NCBI GenBank assembly: GCA_016714085.1 | Contig: JADJNW010000004.1 | Location: forward strand, 186,001-250,000 | DNA from: Saprospiraceae bacterium | GTDB lineage: Bacteria; Bacteroidota; Bacteroidia; Chitinophagales; Saprospiraceae | Length of the DNA stretch: 64,000 bases | Direction of reading: 5' to 3' | Part shown: one piece after another, positions 20,125-29,118 of the stretch | How positions within the stretch are numbered: position 1 is the stretch's first letter | Layout: every line of letters starts with the position of its first letter | Position numbers and translations under genes: made by a program | Notes under the pieces: generated by a model | The model's input: only the letters and a program-made list of their open reading frames with translations | Database searches by the model: none | What the model was told of the DNA's origin: nothing

Positions 20125-21187
20125 TTTTATATAAAAGAAGATAAGCATCTAAATAAAATTTTGCTGCCCAGTTGGGAAATTTAAAGCGTTGATACGCGCC
20201 CCATAAAGGATGCGAGCCAGAAATAGCACCATATAAGCCTTGCAACGGGATGAGCCATTGCTTTGAAAAAGTATCTTGAAAAATACGGACAGCGAATTGC
20301 TTATAAATATGATTATTCGTTAATTGAAAAAGTCGCGCCATTACGATTGCTAATTGCGCGTTTCCAGTGACACATTCAAAAGAATAATCCCCATTCCATT
20401 TTTCATCATATCGCCCTGCTAATTTACCTTTCGACTCGTATAATTGAATAATTTGGATAATAATATGCTCTGCTATTTTTATAAAATAGGGATCATTAAG
20501 TAAATATCCGCACTCCAAAAAACCGCGTATCGTATAAGCAATCGTGTGCGTATAAGCCATTTCTTGAGGCGCAAAACCCCAATGAATAAAGCTGTTTTGA
20601 ACTGTTATGCTTTCTGCATATCGCTTCAAAACGCTTTGCATTAGATGATTGATATTCTCTATATTTAAAATTTGATTTGTTGCAAGAATCCCCCAAACAA
20701 CACGTGTATAATAAGTTGGCTCATAATTTGATATATAAGCATAATGCTGCCAATTACCGTCTTTATTTAGATTATTTATTAACCATTCTACTGCTTTTTT
20801 AGCGGATTGTAAATATTTATGATCGCCACTTTCTTTATATGCTCGATACAAGCCAAATAAAATTTGCCCTGTATCAAAAACAACAGGCTCACCGTCAACG
20901 CCCATGCCGCCTGGAAGAGCGCCATCAGCCCTTTGAATACTACATAGCCAATCGGCACAATTAAATGCTAAATTTTTCCATTTATCTTCTTTTAAATATT
21001 CAGCATAATCAAATAATGTTTCTATGATATACCCTGTTGTTTCAGGATAAGCTGGCGACCAACCTTTAAAAACATGATAATAAGCAGCAGAACCATTATA
21101 ATCAGTAGCTTGAATGCTTTGCTCCAGCCATTGAAGCGAAGCCAATGTTCGCATACTAAACGCTGATTTCCAGGCATTTTTATACAT
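20111..21187 (-). CDS. Alpha/alpha-toroid (six-hairpin) protein of unknown function
   Basis: A 358-residue soluble protein built from repeated helical hairpins, with Trp, Tyr and Gly-rich turns (WLEQSIQATDYNGSAAYY, TGYIIETLFDYAEYL, DTGQILFGLYRAYKESGD, GNAQLAIVMARLFQ). The pattern resembles (alpha/alpha)6 barrels such as glycoside hydrolase, epimerase or terpene-cyclase-like folds. I do not recognise a specific family and see no sure catalytic residues. It overlaps the upstream FemAB-like gene by 8 bp (translational coupling) and lies in a polysaccharide region, so it may process or modify a glycan; that is inference from context. It converges on the PorU2-like gene, overlapping its 3' end by 14 bp. 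Confidence 0.65.
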   Translation of the reverse strand: MYKNAWKSAFSMRTLASLQWLEQSIQATDYNGSAAYYHVFKGWSPAYPETTGYIIETLFDYAEYLKEDKWKNLAFNCADWLCSIQRADGALPGGMGVDGEPVVFDTGQILFGLYRAYKESGDHKYLQSAKKAVEWLINNLNKDGNWQHYAYISNYEPTYYTRVVWGILATNQILNIENINHLMQSVLKRYAESITVQNSFIHWGFAPQEMAYTHTIAYTIRGFLECGYLLNDPYFIKIAEHIIIQIIQLYESKGKLAGRYDEKWNGDYSFECVTGNAQLAIVMARLFQLTNNHIYKQFAVRIFQDTFSKQWLIPLQGLYGAISGSHPLWGAYQRFKFPNWAAKFYLDAYLLLYKITSE

Positions 21188-22133
21188 CTTTATTCAATAT
21201 GATACTAGCTAAATAAAAGATTTTATTTTGAGCTTTGGTAATTTTAAAATGCGGTGTCAATACGCCTCCAAATGATCGCAATGATTCTTCAACCGGCTCT
21301 AAAATACTGCCACAAAGATCATAAGTATTGACTTTACCAATGCTATCCAGCATGGATTGCCATTGTAATAAATAACTCGCTCTTGATGATCGTTGTCGTG
21401 GGTCGGTGCCACTCAGCAGCGAATAAGCACAGCGCTCGTCCCAAACTAAATAAACACCTGCAATATAATGATCTGATGAATCTTTTGCTAAATAAATTCT
21501 TCGTAATTTTTTGTTATTCAGCTCGTTATCTAATTTTTGTAATGATGCTAAAGTATAAGGAATTACTTCCTTTTTACGAGCCAAAGAAAGCTCCAATAAA
21601 TAATATAACTCTTTTAAATCATCTGTAATTTCGATCGTAATGGTTTGTTCGAGTTTCCGAAGATTTTTGCGAATCGTTTGACTTAGGTTTTCTCGAAGCT
21701 TTGTTTCGTCTTGTAAATCAAGTCGGTACGTATAAAGCGTTGTTTGGCGAAAGCCCTGCCAATAAAAAGGCAGCCAATTTGTAATAAAAGGGTGCCATTG
21801 CTGATAAAAAAATGCGGTTTTTGGTAATTGCGCGATTAATGTTTTGCAAACTTCTTTTTCAAAGGTGTAACGACTGGAATTCTTTTCCTGATTTAAAGGA
21901 TAATGCAGCCACAAACCGGAATAATCTGTGAATGGCGGCATTTTTATAATTGGAAAACCGCGATAACGAGCAAAATGATACACCAAAAAACCGGTCACTT
22001 CCCCGCCCTGATCCCTTGCTACGCATACGTCCCAGCCCGCTTCGCCGCATACGGCATCCTGCCAGAATGGTCGCAACATCAACGGCACATAATGCTTATC
22101 GCAAAATTCCTTATATTTAGCTTTTTGATTCAT
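21180..22133 (-). CDS. FemAB/GNAT-like acyltransferase
   Basis: A 317-residue protein with the layout of the FemAB or BioF2-like GNAT group: an N-terminal acceptor domain (AGWDVCVARDQGGEVTGFL, FTDYSGLWLHYPLN), a central TIRKNLRKLEQ segment and a C-terminal GNAT half (AGVYLVWDERCAYSLLSG, SYLLQWQSML, FGGVLTPHFKI). In polysaccharide clusters such proteins N-acylate amino sugars or add amino acids. Its start lies only 16 bp from the divergent flippase start, and its end overlaps the toroid gene by 8 bp. Substrate and donor cannot be inferred. Confidence 0.75.
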   Translation of the reverse strand: MNQKAKYKEFCDKHYVPLMLRPFWQDAVCGEAGWDVCVARDQGGEVTGFLVYHFARYRGFPIIKMPPFTDYSGLWLHYPLNQEKNSSRYTFEKEVCKTLIAQLPKTAFFYQQWHPFITNWLPFYWQGFRQTTLYTYRLDLQDETKLRENLSQTIRKNLRKLEQTITIEITDDLKELYYLLELSLARKKEVIPYTLASLQKLDNELNNKKLRRIYLAKDSSDHYIAGVYLVWDERCAYSLLSGTDPRQRSSRASYLLQWQSMLDSIGKVNTYDLCGSILEPVEESLRSFGGVLTPHFKITKAQNKIFYLASIILNKDV

Positions 22134-22149
22134 AGGCTAATTTGCCAAA

Positions 22150-23586
22150 ATGTCCTTCCAAAAAACATTTTTCGCGGGCATACGCTGGACAAGCATTTCC
22201 TCCTTGCTGAGCTTTGGTCTCGGGCTGCTCCAGGTTGCCTTGCTTGTTCGGTATCTCGAAAAATCTGATTTTGCCTGGGTTGCCATCGCTGGCGTTTTTG
22301 TTAATATCGGCATTCAACTGCAACAAGCAGGCATTAATACTGCTATTGTACAACATTCTATGCCAACCAAAATACAATTGTCCACCGCTTACTGGTTGAA
22401 TATTATCTTCGGATTCCTTCTCTTTATGCTCGCTTGTATCCTTGCGCTTGCGCTTCGCAGCATATACGGCAGTCCCATATTATTACCAATTTTTATATTA
22501 TATAGCTTAATATTCATGATTCAAAGTTTTACAGTGCAATATAAAGCACTATTGCAAAAAACATTTCATTTTCAAGCATTATCTATAGGCGAAAGTATTG
22601 GCGGGATTTGTGGCTTTACATTTGCAATTGCCACTGCCATCAAGGGCTGGGGCGCTTATGCTTTGGTGGGGAGCTACGTTATTAGATATTTGACCGAGGG
22701 CATTTGGATTGTGATCATTGGGAGCAAACAATTCAAGCCAACATTAGCGTGGAACTGGCAATCGGTGCAACCGCTGCTCCATTTTGGAGGCTGGCATCTG
22801 ACGGAACGACTGGTGACGCATTTTAGTTCGCAATTAGATATTTTATTGATTGGCAAGCTATTAGGAAGTGAAGCGCTGGGAACTTATGATGTTTTTAAAC
22901 GCATATTGGTTCGGCCTTTAAATTTACTAAATGAAATTTTTGAAAAAGTTACATTTCCTGTTTTTTCAAGATTAAAAGAAGAACCAACTTTACAAAAAAA
23001 GCTGTATTTGAATTTATTAAGTCATCTGGGAGCAATCAATTTTCCTTTGCTGGCTTTTTTGATTGTAGCTGTCGAGCCTATTATTTACTTAGTTTTTGGA
23101 GCAGAATGGATAGAAAATATAGCTATTTTCAGATTACTTTGTTTATTTTGTCTATTCCATTTTTTATTAAGTCCAGTGGATACATTATTATTATCGGTTG
23201 GAAAAATTCGACTTTGGCTTTTTGCAAATATAGCATTTATGCCGATTCAAGTATTATTTTTAATCATTGCCAGTCAATATGATATAGTTATTATAACGGG
23301 AGCAAATGTAATAGCCTATAGTGCTTTTACTTTCACTAGTTATATTTGGATTGTACTTCCTCAAATTCAGAGTAATACAGTTGAATGGATTCGATATATA
23401 TTGCGTCCATCCTTGATTGCAGTTGTTGCGACCTTTGTTTTGATACCTTTTCTTTATTTTTCATTAAAACCTATCATATTAATACCAATGGCAATATTAT
23501 TTGGAATTATTTACCTATTATTAACTTATTTTTATAATAGGGACTTTATAAATGTAATTCGGCAATTTTTCCTAATTAAATCCTGA
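22150..23586 (+). CDS. Second oligosaccharide flippase (WzxC-like)
   Basis: A 478-residue polytopic protein whose N-terminus, TFFAGIRWTSISSLLSFGLGLLQ, with the following LVRYLEKSDFAWVAIAGVF, is the hallmark of the lipopolysaccharide biosynthesis WzxC subgroup. It should flip lipid-linked oligosaccharide units. It is divergent from the acyltransferase gene (16 bp) and followed after 2 bp by a GT4 glycosyltransferase, so these two are surely one transcript. It differs clearly from the flippase at 12.1 kb, suggesting two separate glycans or one glycan with a duplicated export step. Confidence 0.85.
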   Translation: MSFQKTFFAGIRWTSISSLLSFGLGLLQVALLVRYLEKSDFAWVAIAGVFVNIGIQLQQAGINTAIVQHSMPTKIQLSTAYWLNIIFGFLLFMLACILALALRSIYGSPILLPIFILYSLIFMIQSFTVQYKALLQKTFHFQALSIGESIGGICGFTFAIATAIKGWGAYALVGSYVIRYLTEGIWIVIIGSKQFKPTLAWNWQSVQPLLHFGGWHLTERLVTHFSSQLDILLIGKLLGSEALGTYDVFKRILVRPLNLLNEIFEKVTFPVFSRLKEEPTLQKKLYLNLLSHLGAINFPLLAFLIVAVEPIIYLVFGAEWIENIAIFRLLCLFCLFHFLLSPVDTLLLSVGKIRLWLFANIAFMPIQVLFLIIASQYDIVIITGANVIAYSAFTFTSYIWIVLPQIQSNTVEWIRYILRPSLIAVVATFVLIPFLYFSLKPIILIPMAILFGIIYLLLTYFYNRDFINVIRQFFLIKS

Positions 23587-23588
23587 GC

Positions 23589-24895
23589 ATGCGCATTCTT
23601 ATTATATTAACGCAATATTATCCAATGCTTAATCCTAATGTGTATCGTTGGTCGGCTATTGCGGAGCATTGGGTAGAACAAGGTCATGAAGTCCATATTC
23701 TCTGCACTAAGAGGAATAATATATTAAATGAATCTATAATGAATGGCGTGCAAGTACATCGGACGGGGTATGCTACTTTATTGGATTGGGCGTATAATTT
23801 GTTGGAAATTCGTCAGCGGCGCGCAGAAATAAATGAGGGCAAATTGCAAAAACAAAGCTTATTTCGTCGAGTACTGGAATGGCTGGTAGATCATACCTGG
23901 CGAATGCTTTATTACCTGATGGTAGTTGTTTATGGTATTTTCCTGGTAAAAAATGGGCTTTGCAATTACAGAAATTATATTCTTTTGATACTATTATTAG
24001 CGTTTCTTTACCTTTTACAGCTAATTTGATCGCAGCAGTAATAAAAAAACAATTTCCTGATGTAAAATGGATCATGGATATTGAAGACCCTTTTGCAATT
24101 TCTGAAGAATTTTGGGTAAATAATTTTAAAATATATCGCAAAAAGAATTTTCGTGCAGAAGCGCGGTTATTGGGCTTGGCAGATGCGGTGAGTGTAACGG
24201 TGCATTCTGCAAAAAAAGCTTATTTACAATATTTTCCTAATATTAATTTGGAGAAAAAAATAAAAATAATTCCACCAATTATAAATAACTTTCAACATAT
24301 CGAACATCCATCGCTTGAATTTATTTCAAAAGATAAAATTCATTTAGCTTATTTTGGTACTTTTTATGATAATGTGCGAATGCCGGATGCATTTTTATTA
24401 TTATTGCGGCAACTTTTTATTCAATTTCCTGATTTAAAGCATCAATTACAGGTGCATTTTTTTGGAGAAATCTCGACAAAAGCACAAATTATATTTGATC
24501 AATTTTATGATGTAAAAGAAAATCTTATATTTCATGGGCTGGTTGCCAGGTCAATAGTAGCGGCGGCTATTCAGCAGACAGATTTTTTAATTAATATTGG
24601 TAATACAACTAATTATCATCTTCCGAGTAAAAGCGCTGAATATTTGAGCAGTGGCAAGCCGATTATTAATATTTGTCAGCATCCTGAAGATACGTTCCAG
24701 GATTTTATGCAAGATTATCCACTGATTTGTAATTTATCGGTATATCATAAAAATTGGTCGGAATTATCAAATCAGATGGATTTATTTATAAGAGAAAATC
24801 AGGATAAATCGATGTCTCCATCCTTGATCCAACAACTCGTTCAACCTTACACCACTGTAAATATTGCAGATTCGTATTTAAAAATGATATTATAA
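23589..24895 (+). CDS. GT4-like glycosyltransferase, frameshifted
   Basis: A glycosyltransferase of the GT-B fold, split into two overlapping open frames: 23589-24029 and a second from 23879 to 24895. The first has a GT4 N-terminus (MRILIILTQYYPMLNPNVYRW ... HEVHILC). The second frame carries LPDGSCLWYFPGKKWALQL and the sugar-nucleotide half (LAYFGTFYDN, LPSKSAEYLSSGKPIINIC). One base missing around 23905-23916 (CTTTATTACCTGAT) would join them into about 435 residues, the normal length. Similar enzymes include those that build exopolysaccharide. It follows the flippase by 2 bp and meets the next GT tail to tail with a 6 bp overlap. Read as broken it would lack a complete donor site. Confidence 0.72.
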
Positions 24896-25933
24896 ACTTA
24901 AAAATAAATCATATAATTGCTTATTAACTAATTGATTATCAAGTTTATTTCGCTTTGCCCCGAGCATATCATGTAATTGTAAATATAAATCAGGATTTTC
25001 GATCAATTTTACAATTCCATTGCGAATACTTTCAGGATTTGGGTCTACCCAAATGGCTTCATGCTCGGGTAGCTGCTCTATTAAACCACCTATTTTGCTG
25101 AGAATCATAGGGATAGCGCTTGCGATACCCAGTGTAACAACGCCCGATTGCGAAGCCTCGCGGTAAGGTAATATCAGTATATCATGTTTATATAATAATT
25201 CTTGAATTTCTTCATCGCTTAACCATTTTTGGTGCAGATGAATCGGAAATTGCGTGATGGGCAAGTCTAAATCCATCATCGGAAGCCCGGCAATAGTGAG
25301 TTTGCTGATTTTTTCTTTGGGAAAATCCTTTACTGCTTCTAATAATAAATCGATGCCTTTATAATAAGCGATTCTACCCAAGAATAACAAGGATGGCTGC
25401 GAGGGCAATTTGCGAATTATTACATCTTGTGCTTTCATCAATACTGGATGCGGAATCACAATTGCTTTATTCTGAACGGAAGATGGTAGTTGACTTTTTA
25501 CGAATTCGCTTAAAACAATAATATGATGACTCCATTTTATAGCAAGCATTTGAAACCATGATTGCGCTAACGCGCGCTCACCAGGATGGGGTTTTGCATC
25601 ATGGACGGTAAGAATCGTTTTTGCTTTGAATAATTTTGCAATTAAAATGATAGCCGGATTCCAATGATGGAAGACAGGGAAGTAAATAATTTTATAATTA
25701 TCGCGAATATCTTTACATATTTTAAATAAAAGAATCGGTAAATGAAATAAACTATTAAATAAAAAAGAAGAGGACGAATGAAAGGTTGGTACAAGATGGC
25801 TTTGCGAAGGCAAGGATTCTTCACAAAATTTGGAGGCATAAATTTTCAAATCCACGTCCTGTAAGCCTTGTAGCATTTCATTGGCATAAGCAATGCAACC
25901 TCGACGGGCAAGCATACATACAAGTACCTTCAC
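24890..25933 (-). CDS. GT4 family glycosyltransferase
   Basis: A 347-residue GT-B glycosyltransferase. The N-terminal acceptor half ends around residue 170 (VIPHPVL), and the C-terminal donor half contains LLFLGRIAYYKGIDLLLEAV, a standard GT4 strand-turn-helix, with the E-x7-E region near LPYREASQSGVVTLGIASA. It probably transfers a hexose from UDP- or GDP-sugar to a lipid-linked glycan. It runs toward the frameshifted GT4 gene with a 6 bp overlap at the 3' ends. The upstream neighbour (GH3 fusion) is 11 bp away on the same strand. Confidence 0.85.
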   Translation of the reverse strand: MKVLVCMLARRGCIAYANEMLQGLQDVDLKIYASKFCEESLPSQSHLVPTFHSSSSFLFNSLFHLPILLFKICKDIRDNYKIIYFPVFHHWNPAIILIAKLFKAKTILTVHDAKPHPGERALAQSWFQMLAIKWSHHIIVLSEFVKSQLPSSVQNKAIVIPHPVLMKAQDVIIRKLPSQPSLLFLGRIAYYKGIDLLLEAVKDFPKEKISKLTIAGLPMMDLDLPITQFPIHLHQKWLSDEEIQELLYKHDILILPYREASQSGVVTLGIASAIPMILSKIGGLIEQLPEHEAIWVDPNPESIRNGIVKLIENPDLYLQLHDMLGAKRNKLDNQLVNKQLYDLFLSL

Positions 25934-25944
25934 GCTTTTTGTTT

Positions 25945-28900
25945 CTAATTCACGATTCCTGCCGTGCTACTAATTTGATTTGATAAAACTTCTTTGGGCA
26001 AAGGCTTCGCAGGAATCAACTCCGAAGCTTGCAATTCCGGCTCATCCGGCTTCACTCCATTTTCCATCGCATCGTACACCACGCTCAAAATGCGCGATCG
26101 AATCCCCAATCGATTGATTTTGTAATTGTCTTTGGAAGGATAAGTGCGATTGGCAAGAAACACATATACAATATTATTCACAGGATCTACCCAGGTACAA
26201 GTGCCCGTGAAACCGATATGCCCATAGGTACGGCCGGAGGCTTGTTCCGGCATTCCGCGTTTCATGTTGGGGTTGGTCTTGAATAAGTCAAAGCCAATGC
26301 CCGTGCGGGTACTCATGGGTTCGCGCCGAGTGAAAATACGCACCGTGCTGGAGTCGATAAATTGATGATTGCCATAACTTCCATGTTGCAATAGCATTTG
26401 CATCAAAACCGCCAGGTCATTTGCATCCGAAAATAAACCCGCGTGGCCACTCACGCCGCCCAGCATGGCCGCGCCCATATCATGTACATAACCGTGCACC
26501 CGTTGGCTACGGAAATAGCGGTCTTCTTCGGTAGGCGTAATTTGATCCGATTTAAATTTTTTCCAGGGATTATAAGTCGCTGTTTGCAAGCCAAGTGGCT
26601 CATAAAATTCATCGTTCATATACTGGTCAATGGGCTTGCCGCTTACTTTCTCTACAACCCGACTCATTAAATAAAATCCCAAATCGCTATACCGATAATT
26701 ATTATTGGAATGTAATCTTGACGCATAAATTTGCTTCCACATGGTTTCTGCGAAATCCTTGCGCATAAAGAGCTTTTCTGTCACAGGAATACTATAACGG
26801 CTATCTTTTACTTTTTTATAATATTTTGTAGAAGGATACACTCGGCGACGCGACTTCACGATGGTTTGGGTATAAAATGGAATCCAACTAATGAGTCCGG
26901 CCCGATGCGTCATTACATCACGAATAGAAAGATTCGCCTTGTTCGTGCCGCGTAATTCCGGGATATAAAAACCTAATGATTGGTCAATATCTATTTTTCC
27001 TTCATCATATAATTTCATGACAGCCAAGGTGGTAGAAGCGATTTTGGTAACTGAAGCAAGATCATAAAGGTCGTTCAAATCAACCGGATTATTTCCAGAA
27101 TAAGTATGCCCGCCAAAAGCTTTTTCATAAACAATTTGTCCGTCTTTAGCGATCAGCACAACGCAACCTGGCGTAGCCTTAGCAGCAATCGCTTCGTTGG
27201 CAATAGAGTCGATCCGCGCCAAAGTCGCAGGATTCAAGCCCATTTCTTCCGGCGTAGCATAACCAAATCGACTTGCTTTTTCAACCGAAACGCCAGCGCC
27301 ATAAGCGCTTTTCGCAGAAGCGGTCACCGGCAGCTTGCCGTTGATAGGAATGCCTCCGAACAAGGCTTGTGCTGCTGCATCCTGCGCCATGGGGTCTTCT
27401 TCGTAAGCGATGAGCGGCCATTTGATATAATCAAAATAGGTCAAGCTATAAGGCGTGCCAAAGGCCACTAATACTACTTTTGTTTCTTTACTTAAATTTT
27501 CAATCAGATCACGAGCGCTTTGCGTGATGCCATATTCTCGACTGGCAAAAGCGCTCATATCATGTAAACTAATAATAACTATATCCTTGCTTTTCAATTG
27601 ATTCAGTAAATTTGGCGATACTTCTTTTCCACTTTGGAAATGCTCGATTTTGGCGTAAGCATCCATTTTTGTTTGGAAAGGTGTTTTTGATTCTGAACCA
27701 ATCGCCAGAGCGGCTATTTTAATATTTAATTTACTGAAAGGCAGCAAGTTTTCTTCATTCCGAACTAAAGTCAGGGCATTCTCGTATAATTTTTTCTTGA
27801 GCGCCAAAGCCTTTTTGTTGTTCAATTCTACCCGAATGCTATCGACCGATTGTGGCTTATAACTTGTCAAACCCAAGCGGTACTTGGTTCGCAACATTTT
27901 TCGGACGCTGGCTTCTACTTGCGCTTTGCTCAAGCGACCGTCCGCCATGTATTTTTTGATTTCTCGGATAGAAGCTTCTATATCTTCGGGCAATACCAGT
28001 ACGTCATTACCAGCGACCAGCGCCTCTGCCTCGACTTGCCCATTGCCAAAATGCTTTGTAACGCCTTTCATTTCAAGGGCATCGGTAAAAATCAAGCCAT
28101 CGAATCCCATTTTTTCTTTCAGCAAATTGGTCACCGTATTGCGCGAAAGCGTGGTCGGTCGATTTGGTCGAGCATCTAATGCTGGTACGTGCAAATGCGC
28201 TACCATCACACTGCCTACACCTTGCTGCGCCAACACGCGGAAAGGCATCAATTCGACGCTATCCAATCGATCCATTTTATGATTGATAACAGGCAAGTCC
28301 AAATGAGAATCTACATCCGTATCGCCGTGGCCAGGGAAATGTTTAGCGCAAGCCAGCACACCGTTATCCTGCATTCCTTTCATATATTCAAATCCTTTGG
28401 CAGCAACGTTTTCGCGGTTTTCGCCAAAAGAACGGGTATTAATGACGGGATTTTTCGGATTGTTATTGACATCAATATCAGGAGCAAAGTTGACCGTAAT
28501 GCCTGTGCGTTTCAATTGATTGGCAATCTCCGCCCCCATATCATAAATGAGCTTATTATCCTGGATAGCCCCAAGAGTCAATTGTCTTGGAAAACTGATG
28601 GTACTTTCTTTCATGCGCATTCCCAATCCCCATTCACCATCAATAGCGACCATTAAGGGAAGTTTACTCAAAGCTTGATACCGATTGACCAATTCCAATT
28701 GCTTCTCAGGGGTGCCTTGAAAAAAACAAAGACTCCCAACCTGATAGGTCTTGATCAAATTTTCAACATGAGCAATATGGTCGTCACCCTTGTCGGAATG
28801 AGCACGAATCATAAATAACTGACCTAAGCGCTCGGCTTCGCTCATCGCATTATACACCGAATCCACCCAGCGGCGCTCGGCAGCATTACTATAAGTTGGG

Positions 28901-29016
28901 GCGTTACCATCCTGAGGTATGCACTCCTGTGTGCCGAGCATGAGCACTACTCCACAAAAGAGGTAGAGTAATTTGTTGCTCCATTGAAAAACCGAGGTTT
29001 TGGTCGTCTTTACCAT
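25945..29016 (-). CDS. GH3 beta-N-acetylglucosaminidase fused to a serine hydrolase
   Basis: A 1,023-residue envelope protein with two enzymes. The N-terminal half is a NagZ-like glycoside hydrolase 3: KHFPGHGDTDVDSH at 225-238, with the nucleophile Asp312 in FTDALEMKG. It should cleave N-acetylglucosamine from peptidoglycan fragments. The second half is a beta-lactamase-like serine hydrolase with SVTK (about residues 653-656), YSDLG and the HIGFTGTCTWVDP box. A hydrophobic N-terminal segment (about 15-30) suggests export. I have seen the GH3-beta-lactamase fusion in Bacteroidota. The pair would let one protein both trim sugar chains and act on peptide or ester bonds of the same wall fragments. 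It ends 11 bp before the GT4 gene start at 25933. Confidence 0.88.
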   Translation of the reverse strand: MVKTTKTSVFQWSNKLLYLFCGVVLMLGTQECIPQDGNAPTYSNAAERRWVDSVYNAMSEAERLGQLFMIRAHSDKGDDHIAHVENLIKTYQVGSLCFFQGTPEKQLELVNRYQALSKLPLMVAIDGEWGLGMRMKESTISFPRQLTLGAIQDNKLIYDMGAEIANQLKRTGITVNFAPDIDVNNNPKNPVINTRSFGENRENVAAKGFEYMKGMQDNGVLACAKHFPGHGDTDVDSHLDLPVINHKMDRLDSVELMPFRVLAQQGVGSVMVAHLHVPALDARPNRPTTLSRNTVTNLLKEKMGFDGLIFTDALEMKGVTKHFGNGQVEAEALVAGNDVLVLPEDIEASIREIKKYMADGRLSKAQVEASVRKMLRTKYRLGLTSYKPQSVDSIRVELNNKKALALKKKLYENALTLVRNEENLLPFSKLNIKIAALAIGSESKTPFQTKMDAYAKIEHFQSGKEVSPNLLNQLKSKDIVIISLHDMSAFASREYGITQSARDLIENLSKETKVVLVAFGTPYSLTYFDYIKWPLIAYEEDPMAQDAAAQALFGGIPINGKLPVTASAKSAYGAGVSVEKASRFGYATPEEMGLNPATLARIDSIANEAIAAKATPGCVVLIAKDGQIVYEKAFGGHTYSGNNPVDLNDLYDLASVTKIASTTLAVMKLYDEGKIDIDQSLGFYIPELRGTNKANLSIRDVMTHRAGLISWIPFYTQTIVKSRRRVYPSTKYYKKVKDSRYSIPVTEKLFMRKDFAETMWKQIYASRLHSNNNYRYSDLGFYLMSRVVEKVSGKPIDQYMNDEFYEPLGLQTATYNPWKKFKSDQITPTEEDRYFRSQRVHGYVHDMGAAMLGGVSGHAGLFSDANDLAVLMQMLLQHGSYGNHQFIDSSTVRIFTRREPMSTRTGIGFDLFKTNPNMKRGMPEQASGRTYGHIGFTGTCTWVDPVNNIVYVFLANRTYPSKDNYKINRLGIRSRILSVVYDAMENGVKPDEPELQASELIPAKPLPKEVLSNQISSTAGIVN

Positions 29017-29118
29017 TGTACTGCTTTTAAAAAGATGCCAGATGCCAGAAACCAGATGTCAGACGATTTTATTTTAAAATTTTCCGACGTCCGACTTCCC
29101 TCTTCCGGCTTCTCAAAA

